Below are positions 1 through 7,221 of a DNA stretch of 9,447 nucleotides, piece by piece. The notes beneath the pieces were generated by a model. It saw only the letters and a list, made by a program, of their open reading frames with translations. It was not told the DNA's origin and searched no databases. The position numbers and the translations under genes were made by a program. How positions within the stretch are numbered: position 1 is the stretch's first letter; each line of letters starts with the position of its first letter. Source of the stretch: Ruminococcaceae bacterium UBA3451 (GTDB lineage: Bacteria; Bacillota; Clostridia; Oscillospirales; Acutalibacteraceae); assembly GCA_002378845.1 (NCBI GenBank), contig DFRY01000032.1:19704-29150 (forward strand), written 5' to 3'.

Positions 1-2453
1 TAGCTTGCGCCCTTGCCTACAGAAAGATCATTGTGTGTGTCGGAAGTAGCTTCCGGAACAGCAATTGCTGTTACATCGCAGGTAGCTGCGCCATAATCTT
101 CAAGATCATAGCCATCTTCGTCCTGCAGTGTTGCAGTCAAAGTGCCTTCGTTTTCAGAAGCAAAGTCAGGATCAACACTGTTAACCTTAATGGTTGCAGT
201 ATTGCCGGAAGTTGTTACTTCGAATACGTCGTCATTACCGTCGAAATCCCAAGCAACTACATCGCCGGCCGGAATTGCTGTGCCGCCCGGATAAGCAGAT
301 ACTGTGAAGGTTTCGCTGTAGCCCTTTGCAATCTTGGAAACAGATTTGTTAATCTGCAGGCCAGCAAAGGAAAGTGTATCAATTTTGAAGGTATCAATTG
401 CGCTACCCTCGGACTTTGTAAGTGTAAAGCCATAAGGAGTTACATCGTTGACATCAACGGTGTCGGAATCAGCCTTGAAAACAGTTGTGCCAGCAGCAAG
501 AGTTGCATCGGAAAGTTTTACATAAACGCCGCTTGCGCTGCCTGTTACATAAAGTTTACCAGCTGCAAACTTAATTGTGCCGTCGCCGCCAAGGTCAACA
601 ACCTGTACGGAGTCACCGAATACAAGATTTGTATCGGAACCAACGGAAATGCTGTCAAACTTAACAGCGTTTGTAACAGTTGCAGTGGTATCATTGTCAT
701 CATCATCGTTGCTTGTTGTAATGGAACCATTCTCGGTATTTGCAGTTGTAATGTTACCGTTGAAAGTGTCCAAAGTTAAAGCAGCATCATAATGATCAAA
801 ATCAACCTTACCGACTGTTACGGAATCGCCAGTTAACTGAATTTCAGAACCAGCCGAAGTAGCTTTAATGGAACCGATTGTTACTTTAGAATCTTCACAA
901 TCGACTTTAATTGATTCGGTAGCAACATCAGCAGAAATTGCACCAACAACAACCGGGACTTCTTCATCTTTTGCATCGATGTCGATAGTACCCTCTGTTG
1001 CGATGTCACCAGTAGTACCACCGTTTACAGTAACTACAGCAGCAGAAGTATCTGCATCTATGTTACCAACTTTAGCATCGGAGCCATCAATTGTAACACT
1101 ACCGTCAGTGGAGATATTACCAGCCTTGGAATCATCTACAGTTACATTACCAGCGTCCAAATCAACAGTGGAAACTGTGCCTTCTGTAACCTTCAGTTCA
1201 GTAACTTTACCGCTGACCTTTGTTACGGAAGCATTGTCAATTACAGAAACTGTTTCAGCATCAGAACCAACAGATGCACCAGCAACAGATGTCTTTCCAA
1301 ATTTAACTTCGTAACCGGAAGGAACCTTCACTTGAGTTGTTTCATCATCAGAAGCAATTCTCAGATAAGTGGAACCATCCTTTTGCAGATAGTTATAATG
1401 GGTACCCGTCGCTAAATCACGGTCATCCTCTTCGGTTGCAGCTTCAATTTTTTTCGCAATTTTGCCCTTTAAGGTCAATTTATCGTCACTATCGTTTGAA
1501 ACAACATAGGAACCATCATCAGCCTTAATTTTCTTAGCAGTAATAACTACATTACCAACTTTACCATCTTCACTGTAGGAATTCGCCTTTGAAACACCTG
1601 TTACTGCAGTGGCTTTAAATGTTCTACCTACAACAGCTTCAAAGTCTTCAGCACCGCCAACAGCAACACCATCATTACCACCAAGGTGAACATCAGATGT
1701 TCCTGTTGTTACAGAAACTTGATACTCAGCATTAACAACAGGATCGTTGTCAGCATCAGCATCAGCTGTCTGAGCCTTAACTGCTGTCCAATTTACTCGT
1801 GCATCACCGCTAGTATTCAAGGTAGCTCTGTAGATACCAAGCTTAATTTCGCTGTTACGTGTTACAGCAAAATCATCCATCGGGTCATCGTCAATAGAAC
1901 TACCCTTAACTGCATCACCAGTAATGTCAGCGACAGCGTCAGGAGCCTGACCAATGAAATCAGCGTCTTCATCCACTACATATACAGTTACAGTTGTTTT
2001 GGCTTTTACGGTGATTTCGTTGTCGTCATCATCGTAGTAGGAACCTTCGTAAAGTACGGAAAGAACTTCCTTACCTTCAACGGAATCATTCCGCAATGTG
2101 AGGTTTGCGACCGGTGAAGTATCATCGGAGTCAAGATCGCTCCACTTCACAAGTTTGTCACCAGAAGCATGAGAAATAGAAACGACCTTCGGATCATCGA
2201 TTACATGCTGATGATCTGTTGTTTCAATTTCTGCATCCGGCCAAAGTGTGTAGAGGTCTACCTTATCATCGGTGGGATTAGTGCCATAGTGCGTATCCTT
2301 TGCGTTTACCAAATAGGTTGTGTCCGGCTCGCCGTCTTTAAACTGGCCGGTTACGCTTTTGGTAGATGCAAAAGCGAAGTTTGCCGAAAAGCTTGTTACT
2401 ACAAGTGCGAGCGCGAGCACAAGAGAAACAACTTTTCCTGTGATTTTTTTCAT
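1..2453 (-). CDS. Secreted acidic S-layer-like surface protein (3' end outside window)
   Basis: The frame is open from the ATG at 2453 to the left edge, giving 817 complete codons without a stop; the C-terminus is missing. The start is fixed by AAGGAGG (2463-2469) 9 nt upstream. Residues 1-29 form a signal peptide: MKK, a hydrophobic core (VVSLVLALALVV) and an AFA|S cleavage site. The mature part is rich in Asp, Thr, Val, Gly and Ser, almost free of Cys, and has two Asp clusters (SYYDDDDNE, SNDDDDNDT) that could bind calcium. Residues about 415-630 are repetitive short strands with turns (GNVTVDD, GNISTDG, GSVTIDG, GDIATEG, GTIDIDA), which resembles a beta-solenoid. Residues about 690-796 look like a bacterial Ig-like (Big2) domain (KIAKGYSETFTVSAYPGG ... 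TSGNTATIKV). An N-terminal stretch near residues 75-150 may be another Ig-like fold. It is probably exported and forms an S-layer or other surface structure; no SLH or LPXTG anchor is visible, but the C-terminus lies outside the window. The consensus promoter and strong RBS imply high expression. Confidence 0.9.
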   Translation of the reverse strand, partial: MKKITGKVVSLVLALALVVTSFSANFAFASTKSVTGQFKDGEPDTTYLVNAKDTHYGTNPTDDKVDLYTLWPDAEIETTDHQHVIDDPKVVSISHASGDKLVKWSDLDSDDTSPVANLTLRNDSVEGKEVLSVLYEGSYYDDDDNEITVKAKTTVTVYVVDEDADFIGQAPDAVADITGDAVKGSSIDDDPMDDFAVTRNSEIKLGIYRATLNTSGDARVNWTAVKAQTADADADNDPVVNAEYQVSVTTGTSDVHLGGNDGVAVGGAEDFEAVVGRTFKATAVTGVSKANSYSEDGKVGNVVITAKKIKADDGSYVVSNDSDDKLTLKGKIAKKIEAATEEDDRDLATGTHYNYLQKDGSTYLRIASDDETTQVKVPSGYEVKFGKTSVAGASVGSDAETVSVIDNASVTKVSGKVTELKVTEGTVSTVDLDAGNVTVDDSKAGNISTDGSVTIDGSDAKVGNIDADTSAAVVTVNGGTTGDIATEGTIDIDAKDEEVPVVVGAISADVATESIKVDCEDSKVTIGSIKATSAGSEIQLTGDSVTVGKVDFDHYDAALTLDTFNGNITTANTENGSITTSNDDDDNDTTATVTNAVKFDSISVGSDTNLVFGDSVQVVDLGGDGTIKFAAGKLYVTGSASGVYVKLSDATLAAGTTVFKADSDTVDVNDVTPYGFTLTKSEGSAIDTFKIDTLSFAGLQINKSVSKIAKGYSETFTVSAYPGGTAIPAGDVVAWDFDGNDDVFEVTTSGNTATIKVNSVDPDFASENEGTLTATLQDEDGYDLEDYGAATCDVTAIAVPEATSDTHNDLSVGKGAS

Positions 2454-2462
2454 CCTTTTTGT

Positions 2463-2469
2463 CCTCCTT
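2463..2469 (-). promoter_or_regulatory. Consensus ribosome binding site of the S-layer-like gene
   Basis: AAGGAGG on the minus strand is a full match to the anti-Shine-Dalgarno sequence, 9 nt before the ATG at 2453. It decides the start codon and suggests strong translation. Confidence 0.9.
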
Positions 2470-2508
2470 AAAATAGTTCGTTTTGCGTATTTGCGTGTGC
2501 TATGAGAA

Positions 2509-2523
2509 GTTAACATACATGTT
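2509..2523. repeat. GTTAACA-T-ACATGT motif in the S-layer leader
   Basis: On the plus strand GTTAAC is followed by an imperfect palindrome, AACATACATGTT. The same two blocks, GTTAACA and ACATGT, separated by two bases instead of one, occur in the palindrome at 2793-2818 upstream of the promoter. The pair could be two binding sites for one regulator flanking the promoter, or part of leader RNA structure. Function is inferred only from the similarity. Confidence 0.4.
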
Positions 2524-2637
2524 CGCCATGGGTGTTAAAATTTTCTCCCCTGACTCGCAGCAGTTTGTGTGTTGAAGCCCTGCCCTAAGAGCGCCGGCAA
2601 TGCCGCAGCCACATATACCGCTCATATGTTTAATTGG

Positions 2638-2666
2638 ATTATAAGATATTTGGTAATCAATGTCAA
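2638..2666 (-). promoter_or_regulatory. Consensus sigma-A promoter of the S-layer-like gene
   Basis: On the minus strand TTGACA (2666-2661) and TATAAT (2643-2638) are separated by exactly 17 nt, a perfect match to the housekeeping sigma-factor consensus. Transcription would begin near 2631, giving a leader of about 177 nt before the ATG at 2453. A perfect promoter together with a perfect RBS fits one of the most abundant proteins of the cell. Confidence 0.85.
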
Positions 2667-2792
2667 GTATATAATGGATATTATTTTATATAAAATTTTA
2701 CGAATCAGGTTTATTTTCCCAGCATTATAGCCATATTTTTTAACTATATAGGCAAACAATGGTAAGGTTAAGTAATTTATGGAAAAGAAACA

Positions 2793-2818
2793 TACATGTA
2801 TTGTTAACAACACATGTA
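2793..2818. promoter_or_regulatory. 26-nt near-perfect palindrome, candidate operator
   Basis: TACATGT (2793-2799) and ACATGTA (2812-2818) flank the perfect palindrome TTGTTAACAA (2801-2810). All share one axis between 2805 and 2806, and only the 2800/2811 pair (A and C) fails to match. The element lies about 130 bp upstream of the -35 box of the S-layer-like promoter. Its size and symmetry fit a dimeric or tetrameric repressor or activator site. As RNA it would be a weak AT-rich hairpin, so a DNA operator is the more likely reading. Confidence 0.55.
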
Positions 2819-2952
2819 ACATATGGAAATATTGTCCCAAACAACCCAGCGTTTCTCTGTGAAACATGCTGATTTTTTATAAATTCAGCTCTGTTTCCGC
2901 AAAAGATAAATTTGGTATTTATTATACCTTATAAATGTTAATTATTCATGAA

Positions 2953-2993
2953 AAAAGACCGGAACGGAAAATAAATTTCCATACCGGTCTTTT
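2953..2993 (-). terminator. Rho-independent terminator after the MBL gene
   Basis: Arms AAAAGACCGG (2953-2962) and CCGGTCTTTT (2984-2993) pair perfectly. An inner stem, GGAAA (2966-2970) with TTTCC (2976-2980), closes a 5-nt loop. In the minus direction the stem is followed by a T run (the plus-strand A run at 2951-2956). It begins 24 nt past the stop codon of the MBL gene. The symmetric A and T tracts would also let it act in the opposite direction. Confidence 0.9.
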
Positions 2994-3017
2994 GTATCGG
3001 TGTATTTACAAAATAAA

Positions 3018-4319
3018 TTAAAGATTGATTTGCATGGGTTTGTCGTCGCACAGGCAGGCACGGCGACCGCCGGGGGAAATTACGCTGATGCCGCAGGGCG
3101 CGGGGCCTTTGCGGCTTTGGCAGAACGGGCACTTAATTGTTAGCCCGGGGCGGCTTGGAAGGTCGTAACAGCAGGCCAAACGGTTGCACGAACATTCGCT
3201 GTTCTGGTACCATGCACAGGCGGCGCAGTTGGTGCAATGCTTTATGCCGGGCAAATCAACGTATTCTGCCGCAATCATACCGCCCTGCTGGTATTCCCCG
3301 TTACTAATAATAATATGAGATGCGCTGATTTCCGCCAGAAGATGGCTCCACGCGCTGGCGGTACCGTGGTGCGGCGCCTTAATAATGTAATAGCTGTCGT
3401 ACAGTTGATCGGCAATCGCGTCCATACTTTCCGGGGTCGCGTCGCCCGTCATTAAAATATCGTCCAGACTGGCTTCTTTGGTGCGGCGGTTCTGGAAAAT
3501 AACTCCGGCGGCATTCAGCTGGTCGGAATACGCCGAACGCGTGGTGGGGCGGCTTAAAATTTCCGCAATATCCGCGGCCGCGGGCAGCAGCAAAAGCTGC
3601 GGAACCAGCGCTTCAATCTCACTGAATATCGTGTTAATCCGGTCAATATTCTCCTGCTGTAAAGGCACGGTTTTGCAGCACGCCACATATGCTTCGCAAA
3701 ACTGCTCTTTCAGGCGCATGAACTGCCGCGCGAAATCGGGCAGAAACGGCGAGGAAAGGCACACGTTCATATCCTCTACCGTACCCGCAAAAAGGTCGGA
3801 AAACGGAAAGTCCTCCGCCACAGGCCACAAAACGTCGTACGTTACGCCGTCGAATACAAAGCTGTCGCCCGCTTTCAGGGTGAAAATGCGACCGGCTCCG
3901 GCAAGTTTCGCCGTTCGATCAAAAATTTTTAACGCGCTCACGTTTACCTGCGAATAATCGGTCTGCCGGTTTAAAAATACGTACACGAACAGAGCAAATT
4001 CCAGCAGCAGCGGATTCCCACGTTTGTCGCAAGGGGCGGCGGGCAAAAAAATGCGGTTAAAGTAATTGGGGTTTGCGTCGAGCATTTGGCGGAACCCGCA
4101 CAAATGGTCGCGGTGATAGTGGGTAAGAAGAAAGCTGCGGAACGTACAGTCGGAATAGCGCCGCAGAATCGACGGGTCTACATAAGAGGAAAACGCAAGG
4201 TCGCCCTCGCGGATTTTCTGGTTGATGCTGCCGCAGTCCACCATAAGAATATCCTTATGGCCTCCGCCCAGCACAATACACTCGCCGTATTCCACATTAT
4301 GTACTTCCAGCCACTGCAT
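3018..4319 (-). CDS. ComEC-type MBL-fold hydrolase with C-terminal cysteine cluster
   Basis: A 433-residue protein without signal peptide or membrane segments, probably cytoplasmic. The metallo-beta-lactamase fold is shown by MVDCG (26-30), the metal-binding HYHRDH (H67, H69, D71, H72), LMTGD (289-293) and KAPHHGT (314-320). This motif order and the PHHG form match the MBL domain of ComEC/Rec2-like proteins, but no ComEC transmembrane part is present. Residues about 190-285 form a mostly helical insertion between MNVCLSS and the TGD motif. After the fold, residues 361-424 carry 12 cysteines (362, 365, 368, 376, 378, 383, 384, 397, 400, 409, 422, 424), including CTNCAAC and CPFC, which resembles a zinc-binding module or modules. 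The substrate is unknown; a phosphodiester-containing molecule is plausible from the family. GGAGGAGGGG (4325-4334) supports the start. It lies 42 nt behind the MORN gene, probably co-transcribed with it, and ends at a strong terminator. Confidence 0.92.
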   Translation of the reverse strand: MQWLEVHNVEYGECIVLGGGHKDILMVDCGSINQKIREGDLAFSSYVDPSILRRYSDCTFRSFLLTHYHRDHLCGFRQMLDANPNYFNRIFLPAAPCDKRGNPLLLEFALFVYVFLNRQTDYSQVNVSALKIFDRTAKLAGAGRIFTLKAGDSFVFDGVTYDVLWPVAEDFPFSDLFAGTVEDMNVCLSSPFLPDFARQFMRLKEQFCEAYVACCKTVPLQQENIDRINTIFSEIEALVPQLLLLPAAADIAEILSRPTTRSAYSDQLNAAGVIFQNRRTKEASLDDILMTGDATPESMDAIADQLYDSYYIIKAPHHGTASAWSHLLAEISASHIIISNGEYQQGGMIAAEYVDLPGIKHCTNCAACAWYQNSECSCNRLACCYDLPSRPGLTIKCPFCQSRKGPAPCGISVISPGGRRACLCDDKPMQINL

Positions 4320-4361
4320 GACTGCCCCTCCTCCGCTGGGAATTCAATAAAGCTGAATTGC

Positions 4362-5732
4362 TTATTGCTCCGTTCTTTCCTCGGCCTTTACGTGCTGATA
4401 CCCCGAATAATAGGCATCTTCCCGGAATTCGCCGGAAAAGACAATTTCGCCGTCTTTGTATTCGGTGCCGTGGCCGTGCCGCAGGCCGTTTTTCCATTCG
4501 CCGGTATAAATCAGGTTGCCGTCCGCGTCAAACGCGGCGCCGGAGCCGGTTGGGATATTGTTTTTCCATCTGCCGACAAAAAGGGAACCGTCGCGTGAAC
4601 TGAACGCCACGCCCACGCCGTCGCGCCGGTTAGCCTTCCAGCCGCCGACATAACAGATTTTTCCGGATTTATAATAATAGGTACCAAAACCGTCGCGTTT
4701 ATCATTAATATAGCCGCCTTCGTAAGCGGTGCAGCCGTCCTGCATTTGCGTTCTGCCGCGCCCCTGGCGCAAGCCGTCAATTACCTTGCCGAAATACAGG
4801 TAGCTTTCTTCCGCACTGATGACGATCCGTTTTGCGGCGCTCTCCATGTGCGGAGCAATTGCCGCACTGATCTGTGTTGCGCCGCCCAGCCCTTTTGCCG
4901 CCACGGCGTACTTTTTGGGTTCGGGCGCCGGTTCGCCAACGCTGTAAAGCTCGTGGTTCACGGCGTAATCCTGCTTTCCGGGCTGCCGCAACGGCGGCTG
5001 CGGTTCCGGCTCCGGTACAAACACCACGGAGGGATCGTTTTCTATGTAATCAAAAATTAACTCCGCATCCGGTTCCTCCGGCCAGTCCGGCTGAACCCCG
5101 CCGGATTCCAAATCTTTTAACACCGTCAGCCGGCTTTCCTTTTCGGCAGGCGTGCAGTAACAGAATATTCCTTCCGTTGTTTCCGCTAAAATCTGCGGCT
5201 CGCCGACAACGGCATTGACAAGGCTTTGTTCCGCTGTTCCGGCTTCATAAGCGCAGGCAACCAGCTCGGTTTGCTTGTATTTCTGTTTTTCCGCATCAAA
5301 TTGCAGTAAAATAAGACCGCCGCCCTGCCCCGGTTTGAGCAGCGCCGCCGGTCTTGCGGTATCACCGGAATAATAAGAGGTCTGAATCCAGACGTGGTCG
5401 CTGGCGTAGCGCGATTTGCTCACCATTTCCCCCGCCAAATTCCATGAAATAATGTAGTAGCCGTCCGGCTGGGGAAACGCCTGCTGCAACACGGTTTTCC
5501 CGCTGCTTTTCTGCCATTGGAACGTGCCGCGCCCGATTTTGTAGCGTGTGGAAAGCTCGACCCCGGTGGCCGGGCTGCGTGTTTTACCCGAACCGCCGCG
5601 GGAATCCGCAAAATATTCACGCCTTACTTTCGCAAGCAAAGAGTGATTATGAGTGCCGCCGTCATACGGCAAATAGCAAACGGTTAGAAAAGCCGGATGC
5701 ACCGTACTGTTTACTTCATTCTGCTGAAGCAT
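4362..5732 (-). CDS. MORN-repeat protein with beta-rich N-terminal domain
   Basis: A 456-residue protein without signal peptide, likely cytoplasmic. Residues 1 to about 205 form an unrecognised, beta-rich domain (GYYIISWNLAGEM, SDHVWIQTSYY, GGLILLQFDAEKQKYKQTEL). Residues about 213-272 are an acidic, proline-rich linker containing PEPEPQPP. The C-terminus holds six MORN-type repeats, starting near residues 313 (YFGKVIDGLRQGRG), 337 (YEGGYINDKRDGFG), 361 (YVGGWKANRRDGVG), 385 (FVGRWKNNIPTGSG), 409 (YTGEWKNGLRHGHG) and a shorter one at 432 (FSGEF). MORN repeats form beta-hairpin arrays that act as protein or lipid-binding scaffolds; in bacteria their role is mostly unknown. AAAGGGGG (5741-5748), 8 nt upstream, supports the start. 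The gene has its own likely promoter and is followed 42 nt later by the MBL gene, suggesting that the two products work together, perhaps with this one as sensor or scaffold. Confidence 0.9.
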   Translation of the reverse strand: MLQQNEVNSTVHPAFLTVCYLPYDGGTHNHSLLAKVRREYFADSRGGSGKTRSPATGVELSTRYKIGRGTFQWQKSSGKTVLQQAFPQPDGYYIISWNLAGEMVSKSRYASDHVWIQTSYYSGDTARPAALLKPGQGGGLILLQFDAEKQKYKQTELVACAYEAGTAEQSLVNAVVGEPQILAETTEGIFCYCTPAEKESRLTVLKDLESGGVQPDWPEEPDAELIFDYIENDPSVVFVPEPEPQPPLRQPGKQDYAVNHELYSVGEPAPEPKKYAVAAKGLGGATQISAAIAPHMESAAKRIVISAEESYLYFGKVIDGLRQGRGRTQMQDGCTAYEGGYINDKRDGFGTYYYKSGKICYVGGWKANRRDGVGVAFSSRDGSLFVGRWKNNIPTGSGAAFDADGNLIYTGEWKNGLRHGHGTEYKDGEIVFSGEFREDAYYSGYQHVKAEERTEQ

Positions 5733-5761
5733 TCCGACAGCCCCCTTTCTTTCTTTATGTA

Positions 5762-5797
5762 AATCATATTATATATGATTACATGACAAAGTTACAA
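5762..5797 (-). promoter_or_regulatory. Promoter of the MORN-MBL pair with an operator over the -10 box
   Basis: On the minus strand TTGTAA (5797-5792) and TATAAT (5773-5768) are separated by 18 nt; transcription would begin near 5761, giving a leader of about 28 nt. The -10 box sits at the centre of an inverted repeat, AATCATAT (5762-5769) and ATATGATT (5773-5780) with a 3-nt spacer. A protein bound there would block RNA polymerase. Its half-site TATGATT recurs upstream of the HTH gene (7252-7258), so the HTH protein is a candidate repressor; that is inference. Confidence 0.6.
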
Positions 5798-5818
5798 GCC
5801 GCAATAGGAATTTAATTC

Positions 5819-5864
5819 AGAGAAGTTTCTCTTAGCGTGTTTTCTTCGGGAAATTTCCGCTAAG
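5819..5864. repeat. Adjacent inverted repeats after the HTH gene
   Basis: AGAGAA/TTCTCT (5819-5824 and 5827-5832) and CTTAGCG/CGCTAAG (5831-5837 and 5858-5864) are two adjacent inverted repeats that overlap by two bases. The second includes the stop codon of the HTH gene. No T run follows in the minus direction, so this is not a canonical terminator; it may weakly end or process the upstream transcript. Confidence 0.3.
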
Positions 5865-7212
5865 TCTTCGTTGAAATGGATTTGCCCGGATGCTCCGCAT
5901 GCTGCAGCTGGTACACATTGCGGTAATAGCCCGTTCCGGGCAGCGCCCAGTCGTAAAACGTAACAAGCTTCGAGCCGGTCAAGCCGTCCCCTTTTACGCT
6001 GTAGGCACTGTTGGTCAATGGCGCAAAGATTTTCACGCGCATGCCCCAGTACTTGCGGGTCTGCGCGTCCATTATAAATTCATGTTCCAGTGATTTACAC
6101 GGATAATGCAGCGAATAGCTGTAATTGCAAGAGATATTCTGTATAAACGGCGAGGTACTGAAATATTCGTAGGCAACGCAAATCGGTTCCCCCGGTTCCG
6201 TGGGGTACAGGCTGAACCGCAGCACCAGCTGTGTACTGACCGTGCCGTTGACTTCGTCTTTCAGTTCCTTCGCGGTAATAAACTGCAGCGGAGAAGAATA
6301 ACTTGAGTTTTCATGCGCATTGATGTACCGGGTAAGGGGCTGCTTGTTTACCGTACAGGTAAAACCGCAGAATGCACGCCGCACCACTTCTTCGACCGGC
6401 ATACCCATATTATGATAATAGTTCTGCGTCAGCGTAAATTCCACCGGGTTAAGGGACTGGGCAACAATTTGTTCATCCGCCTGCACATTCCGCGTCATTT
6501 CGGTGGAATCCTGTGAAATCGAAATCTGCTCCGTACGGTGCACAAGGTTATAAAAAGGCTGATTTACCTGCGAACGAATAAACTGACTGAGCATTTCCAA
6601 AAAAGAAAGGTCGCTGAAATAGTTGGCGACCTGCCGCCGCAGACTGGCGGCGTACACAACGTTCATCAGCTGTTTAAGCTGTTCCGTGTCGAGCACATCT
6701 TCTTCAATGGTATCGCAGATTTTACGGTAAATTGCCTCGGACTGTTCATTGCTGTGAGCAAGCGCCCAGTTCGCGTATTCCTGTTCGCTGACAGAATAGG
6801 CTTCTTCGTAGCACCGTTTGATCAGTTCCGGTATCATTCCGGAAAAGAATTTTTTTGCACGTTCTTCGTCGGCAGGGCCTCCGGCACTGAACAGCGACGC
6901 AAAACGGACAAGAGAATCCGAAAAAATATATTTCTCATTCAGCATTTGCGCATACAGTGAAAAACGCTTAACCGTGGAACGGTTTGGCTCAAACCGCTTT
7001 ACAATTTCAGCCGCAAACCGAACTGCCATTAACCCGGGGTGCAGGCTGGCCGGCACTTTTTTCATTCGTCCGTGGCGGAGTTTTGAAAGCGTTGATTCGG
7101 AAACGCCAAGAATATCTGCTATTTCCGAGTATTTCACTTCCAGCGGTTCCCCTGCAATCGATGCCAGGAACACATTAAACGAGAATGCCTTCTTGGCATT
7201 TTTTGCATTCAT
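5860..7212 (-). CDS. Helix-turn-helix protein with large unrecognised C-terminal domain
   Basis: A 450-residue protein without signal peptide. Residues about 28-50 (YSEIADILGVSESTLSKLRHGRM) are a clear helix-turn-helix, XRE/Cro-like in spacing, with S38-S43 and K44-H47 in the recognition helix. Residues about 60-225 are strongly helical (for example LRRQVANYFSDLSFLEMLSQF). Residues about 255-435 are beta-rich and aromatic (LRFSLYPTEPGEPICVAYEYF, YWGMRVKIFAPL, SKLVTFYDWALPG) and resemble no family I can name; a ligand-sensing or effector domain is possible. At 450 residues it is far longer than a simple XRE repressor. AAGGG (7222-7226), 9 nt upstream, supports the ATG at 7212; another ATG 7 nt earlier is out of frame and opens a 14-codon frame that overlaps this start. 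Inverted repeats upstream suggest autoregulation. The stop lies 127 nt before the MORN gene. Confidence 0.85.
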   Translation of the reverse strand: MNAKNAKKAFSFNVFLASIAGEPLEVKYSEIADILGVSESTLSKLRHGRMKKVPASLHPGLMAVRFAAEIVKRFEPNRSTVKRFSLYAQMLNEKYIFSDSLVRFASLFSAGGPADEERAKKFFSGMIPELIKRCYEEAYSVSEQEYANWALAHSNEQSEAIYRKICDTIEEDVLDTEQLKQLMNVVYAASLRRQVANYFSDLSFLEMLSQFIRSQVNQPFYNLVHRTEQISISQDSTEMTRNVQADEQIVAQSLNPVEFTLTQNYYHNMGMPVEEVVRRAFCGFTCTVNKQPLTRYINAHENSSYSSPLQFITAKELKDEVNGTVSTQLVLRFSLYPTEPGEPICVAYEYFSTSPFIQNISCNYSYSLHYPCKSLEHEFIMDAQTRKYWGMRVKIFAPLTNSAYSVKGDGLTGSKLVTFYDWALPGTGYYRNVYQLQHAEHPGKSISTKT

Positions 7213-7221
7213 TTTTCATCG

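Larger units (their letters stand above)
2454..3017. other. Intergenic regulatory region between MBL and S-layer-like genes
   Basis: This 564-nt AT-rich stretch holds no convincing gene. Reading in the direction of transcription (right to left) it contains the terminator of the MBL gene (2953-2993), a near-perfect palindrome (2793-2818), a consensus promoter (2638-2666) and a leader of about 177 nt with a second GTTAACA/ACATGT motif and a 9-codon open frame (2500-2529). A weaker TATAAT (2724-2729, minus) could be a secondary -10 box, but no good -35 box is placed for it. The layout is that of a carefully regulated, highly expressed surface-protein gene. Confidence 0.7.

Noticed and set aside
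33..779. 248-residue cysteine-rich open frame on the plus strand
   Set aside because: It is antisense to the S-layer-like gene, whose frame has a signal peptide, RBS, promoter and protein-like composition. Its cysteine and isoleucine richness is a by-product of reading the reverse complement of Val/Thr/Ala/Asp codons. No RBS is visible.
868..1314. 148-residue Ser/Thr/Val-rich plus-strand frame
   Set aside because: Antisense to the solenoid part of the S-layer-like gene; its low complexity mirrors the repeats on the real strand.
1686..2471. Plus-strand frames at 1686-2117 and 2169-2471
   Set aside because: Both are shadows of the N-terminal part of the S-layer-like gene. The second even runs across its RBS and start codon.
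2595..2605. CGGCA-A-TGCCG inverted repeat in the S-layer leader
   Set aside because: A one-base loop cannot form a stable hairpin and no T run follows, so it is not called as a terminator.
2622..2867. 81-residue hydrophobic frame on the minus strand in the intergenic region
   Set aside because: It covers the perfect promoter and the palindrome, lies in AT-rich DNA, and has no RBS. Hydrophobicity follows from AT-rich codons.
3478..3957. 159-residue plus-strand frame opposite the MBL gene
   Set aside because: The minus-strand frame carries the full set of MBL motifs, so this is a shadow.
4341..4367. Small inverted repeats between the MORN and MBL genes
   Set aside because: AATTCA/TGAATT and CAATAA/TTATTG are short, AT-rich, overlap each other and lack a T run. 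They do not argue against co-transcription.
4086..4598. 170-residue plus-strand frame spanning the MBL start and MORN end
   Set aside because: It crosses two real genes and their gap on the opposite strand and has no recognisable domain.
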